DNA of 5,959 bases from JANWZL01 sp037445185 (GTDB lineage: Bacteria; Pseudomonadota; Gammaproteobacteria; Burkholderiales; Thiobacillaceae), in contig JBBIKZ010000132.1 of assembly GCA_037445185.1 (NCBI GenBank), forward strand, positions 1 through 5,959, written 5' to 3'. This document shows, piece by piece, positions 1 to 4,495 of this stretch. Both the position numbers and the translations under genes were made by a program. The notes beneath the pieces were generated by a model, which was given only the letters and a program-made list of their open reading frames with translations, had not been told where the DNA came from and made no database searches. Position 1 is the stretch's first letter. Each line of letters starts with the position of its first letter.

Positions 1-282
1 CGTTGCGCGGTGCTCGCTGCCTCGCCTATCTCCTCGATATGTCTCGATCGCTGCGCGCCGGGCGCCTTGCGCTTCATCCCGCTCGCCTATTTTTTTCAGC
101 GTCTCCCTATAGGTCGGACTTCAGTCCGACCGTTTCTCCAGGCCGATCCAGGCATACCCCCACGAGGCGGCGCATCTCGCACCCCTTGCCCGCCGGCGGG
201 CCTGCGGTGGAGGTGAGGGCTGCGTGCAGGGGCGGTCGGTCCTGCCCACTTCCGGTATGCAGCCAACCGTCTGCGTAGGGTT
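1..282. other. Non-coding left edge, no convincing gene
   Basis: No reading frame here resembles a protein I recognise. The stretch contains one palindromic repeat (109-130, listed separately), two copies of the 9-mer CTCGCCTAT (21-29 and 82-90), a run of seven T at 90-96 and a possible -10 box at its right end. The T-run is not directly preceded by a strong stem, so I do not call it a terminator. The gene to the left, if any, lies outside the window. Confidence 0.6.
109..130 (+). repeat. REP-like palindromic repeat, copy A
   Basis: GTCGGACT (113-120) and AGTCCGAC (123-130) form a perfect 8-bp inverted repeat around the two bases TC, preceded by ATAG. The core CTTCAG and the outer GTCGG/CCGAC match the copies at 2803-2848 and, more loosely, 3884-3905. 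The others begin with GTAG; here the first base is A. It lies about 150 bp upstream of the Nudix gene. The single-stranded form would be a compact hairpin. Confidence 0.8.
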
Positions 283-287
283 ATGAT
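282..287 (+). promoter_or_regulatory. Possible -10 box for the Nudix-MBL operon
   Basis: TATGAT is one base from the sigma-70 consensus TATAAT. I see no good -35 hexamer 16-18 bp upstream, so this rests on the -10 alone. If it is real, transcription would begin around 294-295, at or next to the second ATG (295) of the Nudix frame, giving a leaderless or nearly leaderless mRNA. It would also make the first ATG (283) unusable, because that codon overlaps the box. Confidence 0.3.
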
Positions 288-729
288 ACCCGGCATGGAT
301 GGGCATGCGAACAGACCCCAATCCTCCGGCGTGGTGGTGGTCCGCCGTGTGGGCGGTGGCTGGCGCCTGCTCGTGCTGCGCGCCTGGCGCAACTGGGATT
401 TCCCCAAGGGGCAGATCGAGCCGGGCGAGACCCCCTTCGCCGCCGCCCTGCGCGAGACGGCCGAGGAGACCGGGCTCGTCGAGTTGCGCTTTCCCTGGGG
501 CGAGGTCTACACCGAGGTCGGCCCCTATGGCGCGCGGCGCAAGATCGCCCGCTACTACCTAGGCGAGACCGAGCAGGTGAGCGTGCGCCTGCCCGTCTCG
601 CCCGAACTCGGCCGCCCGGAGCACCACGAGTGGCGCTGGGTCAACGCCAACGAGGCGGCCAGGCTGCTGCCGCCACGCCTGCAACCCGTCCTCGCCTGGG
701 CACTGGGCATCCTCGCGGGCGGTGGTTGA
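283..729 (+). CDS. Nudix hydrolase, Ap4A-hydrolase/MutT type
   Basis: This 148-residue protein hydrolyses, by family, a nucleoside diphosphate linked to another group; the substrate cannot be read from sequence. The Nudix box is complete: G43, E49, R57, E58, E61, E62, G64 in the GX5EX7REUXEEXGU arrangement, with the metal-binding glutamates intact. The flanking WDFPKGQIEPGE and WGEVYTEVGPYG segments and small size resemble the asymmetric diadenosine-tetraphosphatase-like branch, so a dinucleoside polyphosphate or a damaged/capped nucleotide are candidate substrates. The fold begins near residue 15, so the start is uncertain: ATG 283 has no usable Shine-Dalgarno, and ATG 295 sits at the expected start point of the TATGAT box. 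The TGA stop shares its A with the ATG of the next gene, suggesting a two-gene operon with coupled translation. Confidence is high for family, low for substrate. Confidence 0.93.
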   Translation: MIPGMDGHANRPQSSGVVVVRRVGGGWRLLVLRAWRNWDFPKGQIEPGETPFAAALRETAEETGLVELRFPWGEVYTEVGPYGARRKIARYYLGETEQVSVRLPVSPELGRPEHHEWRWVNANEAARLLPPRLQPVLAWALGILAGGG

Positions 730-1739
730 TGCGTCCCGCCTTCCTGCCGGAGCTGGTGAACGACCCCTTCGGCGACCCGGCCCTCTTCGTCGACCTCATG
801 TTCGAGGGCCGGGCGCTGCTGTTCGACCTGGGCGACCTGCACGCGCTAGCGCCGCGCAAGCTCCTGCGCGTGAGCGACATCTTCGTCAGCCACTGCCACA
901 TGGACCACTTCATGGGCTTCGACTGGTTCCTGCGCATCTGTCTCGGGCGCGACCGCGCCGTGCGTCTGTATGGCCCGCCGGGCTTCCTCGACCAGGTCGC
1001 GGCCAAGCTCGCGGCCTACACCTGGAACCTGGTGCGGCGCTACGACAACGACTTCGTCCTGCACGCGCACGAGCTCGATGCCGCCGGCGGCATGCGGCGG
1101 GCGAGCTTCCGGGTGCGCCATGCCTTCCGCCGCGAGGCGGAGGCCCTCCTCGGCTGGGACGGCGGGGTGGTCCTGGAGGAGCCGGGTTTTCGCGTGCGCG
1201 CCACCGTGCTCGACCACGGCATCCCCTGCCTGGGCTATGCCCTGGAAGAGGCGCGCCACGTCAACGTGTGGAAAAGCCGCCTGGCGGATCGCGGCCTCGC
1301 CGTCGGCCCCTGGCTCAAGGGCCTGAAGGCCGCGGTGCTCGCCGATGCCCCGCCCGACACCCCCATCGCCACGCCGGCGGGCGAGCGGCTCCTAGCTAGG
1401 GAGCTCATGGACTGCGTGCGGATCACGCCGGGGGTGAGGCTCGCCTATGTCACCGACGTCGTCTATCACGCCGACAATGCCGCGCGCATCGAGGCGCTGG
1501 CGCGCGCGGCCGACTGGCTGTTCATCGAGTGCGTCTTCCTGGACGAACTGTCCGGGCGGGCGCGCGAGAAGCGGCACCTGACCGCCGCCCAGGCCGGCCG
1601 GCTGGCGCGCGCGGCCGGGGCGAAGAACGTGGTGCCCTTCCACTTCTCGCCCATCTACCGGGGACGTGAGGCGGAGCTGCGGGCGGAGCTCATGGCTGCC
1701 TGGCAGGGCGGCTACCAGGGCAGCTCGCGGCCGTCGTAG
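729..1739 (+). CDS. RNase Z-like metallo-beta-lactamase-fold hydrolase
   Basis: This 336-residue protein has the MBL zinc motif HCHMDH (H55, H57, D59, H60), further ligand candidates at H163 (LDHGIPCLGY), D243 (YVTD) and H305 (PFHFSPIY), and the RNase Z-type KSRLADRGLAVGPWLKGLK segment (182-200). HLTAAQAGRLARAAGA (283-298) is also typical of RNase Z relatives. The family cleaves RNA 3' trailers or other phosphodiesters using two zinc ions. I do not see the classical tRNase Z exosite arm, so this is a paralogous branch and its substrate is unknown. The start is ATG 729, immediately after the Nudix stop (TGATG). A longer in-frame start at 630 would overlap the Nudix gene by 100 bp with no conserved sequence. 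The last ~9 codons overlap the end of the opposing SDR gene by 28 bp. Gene and domain calls are firm; RNA as substrate is inference. Confidence 0.92.
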   Translation: MRPAFLPELVNDPFGDPALFVDLMFEGRALLFDLGDLHALAPRKLLRVSDIFVSHCHMDHFMGFDWFLRICLGRDRAVRLYGPPGFLDQVAAKLAAYTWNLVRRYDNDFVLHAHELDAAGGMRRASFRVRHAFRREAEALLGWDGGVVLEEPGFRVRATVLDHGIPCLGYALEEARHVNVWKSRLADRGLAVGPWLKGLKAAVLADAPPDTPIATPAGERLLARELMDCVRITPGVRLAYVTDVVYHADNAARIEALARAADWLFIECVFLDELSGRAREKRHLTAAQAGRLARAAGAKNVVPFHFSPIYRGREAELRAELMAAWQGGYQGSSRPS

Positions 1740-2407
1740 CGGAAGAAGCGCCCGCTCATGTCCGCGGTGCAGCCCTCCACCAGCCGGCGCATGCCGGCCA
1801 CGCTTTGCTCCGGCGTCAAAGGGGCCTCGTCCCAGCCGCCCATGCGCGTCTTGACCCAGCCCGGGTGCAGGATCAGCACGACGATGCCCAGCGGCCGGTA
1901 GGCCAGCGCCAGCCCCTTCATGGCGGCATTGAGGGCCGCCTTGCTGGAGCGGTAGTAGAGGCTGCCCGGGGCGGAGATGTCGGCGATGGAGCCCATGTGG
2001 CTGCTCATAGTGACGATGAGGCGGCTGCTGCTGCGCGCGACGTTGGGTGCCAGGGCCTCGCTCACCCGCACCGCTCCCAGGGTGTTGACCGCCAGGGTGT
2101 AGAGCCATTCGTCGTAGCGCAGGGCGGCATCGGGGGCGTATTTCTCCATGTAGACGCCGGCGTTGTTGACCAGCACGTCGATGGGGGTCTCGCCCAGTTC
2201 GGCGCGCAGGGCATACACGGTCTCGGCATCGCTCACGTCCAGCCGGTGCAGGCTCACCCGGCCGTCGCCGGCGGCCAAGGCCTGGAGCTCGGCGGCGGAC
2301 TCGGGGTGACGGCAGGTGGCATGGACCCGCCAGCCAGCGGCGGCATACTGCCGGCACCACTCCAGGCCGAGGCCGCGGTTGGCGCCGGTGACGAGGATGC
2401 TGGGCAT
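1712..2407 (-). CDS. Short-chain dehydrogenase/reductase, C-factor/sniffer-like
   Basis: This 231-residue soluble enzyme has a complete classical SDR layout: the Rossmann nucleotide-binding TGANRGLG (7-14), LDV with D57 contacting the adenine, NNAG (81-84), structural N108, catalytic serine in MSSHMGSI (S135/S136), the YRSSK pair Y152 and K156, and HPGWVKTRMGG (181-191) after the last core strand. SSHMGSI, YRSSKAALN and HPGWVKT are typical of the CsgA/C-factor and sniffer-like carbonyl reductases, which use NAD(P)H. R33, following TCR after the second strand, may favour NADPH. The physiological substrate is unknown. An AAGGAGG Shine-Dalgarno (2415-2421) seven bases before the ATG fixes the start. 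It is divergent from the DUF72 gene and convergent with the MBL gene, so it is probably a monocistronic unit. Confidence 0.95.
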   Translation of the reverse strand: MPSILVTGANRGLGLEWCRQYAAAGWRVHATCRHPESAAELQALAAGDGRVSLHRLDVSDAETVYALRAELGETPIDVLVNNAGVYMEKYAPDAALRYDEWLYTLAVNTLGAVRVSEALAPNVARSSSRLIVTMSSHMGSIADISAPGSLYYRSSKAALNAAMKGLALAYRPLGIVVLILHPGWVKTRMGGWDEAPLTPEQSVAGMRRLVEGCTADMSGRFFRYDGRELPW

Positions 2408-2414
2408 GCTGCTC

Positions 2415-2421
2415 CCTCCTT
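2415..2421 (-). promoter_or_regulatory. Strong ribosome binding site of the SDR gene
   Basis: On the minus strand this reads AAGGAGG, a full match to the anti-Shine-Dalgarno core, with a 7-base spacer to the ATG at 2407-2405. It is the best ribosome binding site in the window and settles the SDR start. Confidence 0.85.
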
Positions 2422-2425
2422 TACC

Positions 2426-2431
2426 TATACT
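2426..2431 (+). promoter_or_regulatory. Possible -10 box for the DUF72-rtcA unit
   Basis: TATACT lies 18 bp before the DUF72 ATG within the 41-bp gap between the divergent SDR and DUF72 genes. It differs by one base from TATAAT. No convincing -35 is visible: the expected position falls in the start of the SDR gene. It is a weak call, but some rightward promoter is needed here or inside the SDR gene. Confidence 0.25.
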
Positions 2432-2437
2432 GACGGC

Positions 2438-2444
2438 GGGGAGG
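2438..2444 (+). promoter_or_regulatory. Ribosome binding site of the DUF72 gene
   Basis: GGGGAGGA ending four bases before ATG 2449 contains a GGAG core and decides the DUF72 start. Its good quality argues that the shortened DUF72 frame is still translated. Confidence 0.65.
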
Positions 2445-2448
2445 ATAC

Positions 2449-2781
2449 ATGCATTTCCACATCGGCACCTCCGGCTGGGACTATCCGCACTGGCGCGGCG
2501 TTATCTACCCCGAGACGCTGCCGGCGCAGGCGCGGCTCGCCTTCTGCATCTACGACCTGGCCGGCTTCGCCAGCCGGCGCGCGGTCACCGCCGACTTCGT
2601 CTATCTGCGTCTGCACGGGCCGGGGGCGGCCTATCGCGGGCGCTACGGCCACACCGCCCTGGCCGGGTGGGCGCACTGGCTGGGCGCGCAGACGGTGGCC
2701 GCGGCCTACGTCTATTTCGACAACGACGAGGCCGCCCATGCCGTGCAGGATGCCTTGACCCTCAAGGCGATGCTGGCATGA
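2449..2781 (+). CDS. DUF72 protein with an internal in-frame deletion
   Basis: Only 110 residues are encoded, whereas DUF72 proteins are usually about 230-300. Residues 1-27 (MHFHIGTSGWDYPHWRGVIYP onward to LPAQ) match the family's amino terminus. Residues 28-110 (AFCIYDLAG, VTADFVYLRLHGP, YVYFDNDEAAHAVQDALTLKAMLA) match its carboxyl third. The central part, which I estimate at about 120-130 residues including the usual EINNSFY-like and FAVKASR-like segments, is missing, with the join near residues 27-29 (around 2530). The frame is preserved and both ends look undecayed. DUF72 has a TIM-barrel-like fold of unknown biochemical function; such a loss should break the barrel, so the product is probably inactive or does something else. 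It has a good ribosome binding site and overlaps rtcA by ATGA, so its translation may serve mainly to couple rtcA. It could equally be listed as a decaying pseudogene. Confidence 0.85.
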   Translation: MHFHIGTSGWDYPHWRGVIYPETLPAQARLAFCIYDLAGFASRRAVTADFVYLRLHGPGAAYRGRYGHTALAGWAHWLGAQTVAAAYVYFDNDEAAHAVQDALTLKAMLA

Positions 2782-3887
2782 ACCCCGATCGTCCATGGGA
2801 CCGTAGGTCTGCCTTCAGACCGACTTGTCGGCCTGAAGGCCGACCTACACCCCTCCTGTCCGTCGACGGCGCCCACGGCGAGGGCGGCGGCCAGCTCGTG
2901 CGCCTGGCCATGGCCCTGGCGGCCATCACCGGCCGCGCCATACGGCTCACCCGCATCCGCGCCCGACGCGCCAAACCCGGCCTGGCCGCCCAGCATCTGA
3001 CCGCCATGAGGGCAGTGGCCGCGCTCTGCGGCGGCGCGCTGGAGGGGGCGGCCCTGGGCGCCGGCGAGGTGGTTTTCCGACCGGGTCCGGTCCGCGGCGG
3101 CCATTACCGCTTCGAAGTCGGCACCGCGGGCAGCGTCACCCTGGTCCTGCAGGCCGTGTTGCCGGTCGCCCTGCAGGCCGACGCCCCCTGCCGCATCACC
3201 ATCACCGGCGGCACCGATGTCGTGCAGGCCCCGCCGATCGACTACCTGCGGCTGATCCTCCTGCCGTGGCTGACCGAGATGGGGGTCACGCTGCGCATCG
3301 ACGCGGTGCGGCACGGCTATTACCCGCGCGGCGGCGGGGAGCTTACGCTCACGGTCGCGCCCAACCGGTCGCTGCGCCCGCTGCACGCCGCTGCACGCGG
3401 GGCGGTGCGCGAGATCGGGGGCCGCGCCCATGTCGCGCATCTGCCGCGCCACATCGCCCAGCGCATGGCGGACGCGGCGCGGCCTCAGCTCGCCGACCTC
3501 GCCCCGGTGCATATCGTGGTCGAGGTGCTGGGCGATGCCGACGCCTGTGGCAGCGGCGGCGCCCTGTGCCTCGCCGCGCACACCGGGCAGGGTCGGCTGG
3601 GCGCGGCGGTGGTGGCCCAGCGCGGGGTGAGCGCCGAGCGTCTGGGCGCGGCGGCGGGTGCGGCCTTGCGCGCCGATCTCGAGAGCGGTGCCGGCCTCGA
3701 CCTGCACGCCGCCGACCAGCTCCTCGTCTACGCCGCCCTGGCCGCGGGGGAGAGCCGTCTCACCGTGCGCAGCCTGAGCCTGCATGCCGAGACCGCGATG
3801 TGGCTGATCGAACAGTTCCTGCCCGTGCGCTTTCGCGTCCACCGGCAGGAGCCCGCCGTCGGCATCGAGGTGCTGCGCACCACGTAG
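2778..3887 (+). CDS. rtcA: RNA 3'-terminal phosphate cyclase RtcA
   Basis: RtcA uses ATP to convert an RNA 3'-phosphate to a 2',3'-cyclic phosphate through a covalent histidine-AMP intermediate; it belongs to RNA repair with the ligase RtcB. The 369 residues show VDGAHGEGGGQLVR (29-42), RAKPGLAAQHLTA (64-76), FEVGTAGSVTLVLQ (112-125), ITGGTDVVQAPPIDYL (142-157), HGYYPRGGGE (179-188), DLHAADQLL (308-316) and the active-site segment SLHAETAMWLIEQFLPVRF, with H336 at the place of the E. coli catalytic His309. All family landmarks are intact. ATG 2778 overlaps the DUF72 stop (ATGA). Homology starts only at about residue 27: residues 9-24 are encoded by an inverted pair of palindromic repeats, and no ATG, GTG or TTG codon lies in frame between the repeats and the conserved part, so this N-terminal tail should be translated. 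The TAG stop lies inside another repeat copy. No rtcB or rtcR is seen in the window. Confidence 0.96.
   Translation: MNPDRPWDRRSAFRPTCRPEGRPTPLLSVDGAHGEGGGQLVRLAMALAAITGRAIRLTRIRARRAKPGLAAQHLTAMRAVAALCGGALEGAALGAGEVVFRPGPVRGGHYRFEVGTAGSVTLVLQAVLPVALQADAPCRITITGGTDVVQAPPIDYLRLILLPWLTEMGVTLRIDAVRHGYYPRGGGELTLTVAPNRSLRPLHAAARGAVREIGGRAHVAHLPRHIAQRMADAARPQLADLAPVHIVVEVLGDADACGSGGALCLAAHTGQGRLGAAVVAQRGVSAERLGAAAGAALRADLESGAGLDLHAADQLLVYAALAAGESRLTVRSLSLHAETAMWLIEQFLPVRFRVHRQEPAVGIEVLRTT
2803..2824 (+). repeat. REP-like palindromic repeat, copy B1, inside rtcA
   Basis: It begins with GTAGG. GGTCTG (2806-2811) pairs with CAGACC (2816-2821) around CCTT; the outer bases pair less well than in the other copies. 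It is the forward partner of B2, two bases away, and lies within the first 16 codons of rtcA. Confidence 0.85.
2827..2848 (-). repeat. REP-like palindromic repeat, copy B2, inverted, inside rtcA
   Basis: GTCGGCCT (2827-2834) and AGGCCGAC (2837-2844) form a perfect 8-bp stem around GA, ending in CCTAC, so on the minus strand it starts with GTAGG like the others. Aligned with B1 in opposite orientation, 20 of 22 bases match, so B1 and B2 together could fold as one long hairpin with a two-base loop (2825-2826). Such head-to-head pairs are the usual arrangement of bacterial REP/BIME elements. Confidence 0.9.
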
Positions 3888-3905
3888 GACGGGCTTCAGC
3901 CCGTC
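3884..3905 (+). repeat. REP-like palindromic repeat, copy C, over the rtcA stop
   Basis: GACGGGCT (3888-3895) and AGCCCGTC (3898-3905) form a perfect 8-bp stem around TC, preceded by GTAG. The TAG of this foot (3885-3887) is the rtcA stop codon. The stem then fills most of the 41-bp gap between the convergent rtcA and DUF99 genes. It has no T-run, but being symmetrical it could slow or stop transcription from both sides, or protect 3' ends, as REP hairpins are known to do. Confidence 0.85.
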
Positions 3906-3928
3906 ACCCGTACCCTGCACGACGCTGC

Positions 3929-4495
3929 TCAGGCCCGCTGGCGGCTGCCGCTGCCGGTGATGCCGCCGGCGATGAGGTGTGCCGTGCGCAGCGGCTCCGG
4001 CAGCTTGCCGTGGAGCTGCCAGCGCGCCACCGCGGCGGCGGCCGCCTCTGCCGAGAGGCCCGCCCGCTGCACCCAGATGCCGCCCATGGCCTCGACGGGG
4101 CCGGCCGCCTCGATCAGGCGCCACTTGTGCGCGCCGCCGCGCACCCGTTCGAGCAGGGCACGGCGGATGGCCTCGAAGTTCGGGCGTTTGCGTACCGCCA
4201 CCAGCACCGGCAGGCCCGTGGCGGCGTGGAGCCTGCGGATGTCCACGACGTTGAAGCCGGCCAGCGCGATGCCCTGCAGCCAGATGAGCTGGAGCTGCGG
4301 CTGGAAGGGGGAGGCGCTGAGACTGGCGATCAACCGATCGGTGGCATTGACGCCATCGCGCCGCACGCGCGTGGCGAGGACGCCGTCGAGCCGCGCGCCG
4401 GCATGGACTGCGCCCACCACCAGCACGTCGCCGCGGTGGCTGCGCAGGAAGGGCGCATCGTCGAAGCCGACGGCATGGCTGAAGCGCCGGTTCAC
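3929..4495 (-). CDS. DUF99 (UPF0215) family protein, endonuclease V-like fold
   Basis: The 188 residues match the DUF99 family from end to end: HAVGFDDAPF (7-16), VLVVGAVHAG, LDGVLATRVRRDGVNAT, the GIALAGFNVVDI segment in the middle, LPVLVAVRKRPNFEAI, and the closing PEPLRTAHLIAGGI. The family is widespread in archaea and patchy in bacteria; its reported structure resembles endonuclease V, which cleaves nucleic acid at inosine, but no activity is established for DUF99 to my knowledge. The acidic GFDDAPF motif sits where endonuclease V has a metal-binding aspartate (inference). The start is GTG 4495-4493, overlapping the TGA of the upstream DUF4010 gene as GTGA; an in-frame ATG at 4774 would place about 93 non-conserved residues inside that gene. 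The two genes thus form an operon with coupled translation. The product is soluble, with no signal peptide. Confidence 0.92.
   Translation of the reverse strand: MNRRFSHAVGFDDAPFLRSHRGDVLVVGAVHAGARLDGVLATRVRRDGVNATDRLIASLSASPFQPQLQLIWLQGIALAGFNVVDIRRLHAATGLPVLVAVRKRPNFEAIRRALLERVRGGAHKWRLIEAAGPVEAMGGIWVQRAGLSAEAAAAAVARWQLHGKLPEPLRTAHLIAGGITGSGSRQRA

Noticed and set aside
1..77. Possible start of a minus-strand gene leaving the left edge (MKRKAPGAQRSRHIEE...)
   Set aside because: Only 25 codons are visible, with a weak ribosome binding site (GAGCGGG) and no recognisable family; it cannot be supported from this window alone.
61..96. T7 run after GC-rich sequence as a rho-independent terminator
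   Set aside because: The GC-rich inverted bases are about 20 bp away from the T-run and no stem abuts it.
630..728. Upstream extension of the MBL gene to ATG 630
   Set aside because: It would lie inside the Nudix coding region, and the extra 33 residues have no homology; ATG 729 fits the family and the TGATG junction.
843..1400. Two 10-bp perfect palindromes with the rare CTAG core in the MBL gene (GCGCTAGCGC at 843-852, CCTAGCTAGG at 1391-1400)
   Set aside because: They are notable because CTAG and CTA codons are rare in such DNA, but both are inside well-conserved coding frame and no function can be argued.
2803..2848. The repeat pair as the beginning of a CRISPR array
   Set aside because: The two copies are in opposite orientation with a 2-bp gap and no spacer-repeat periodicity; no cas gene is present.
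2712..4124. A 470-codon open frame on the minus strand antisense to rtcA
   Set aside because: It is a low-complexity Gly/Ala/Arg-rich shadow of rtcA, with no family motifs, created by the high GC content.
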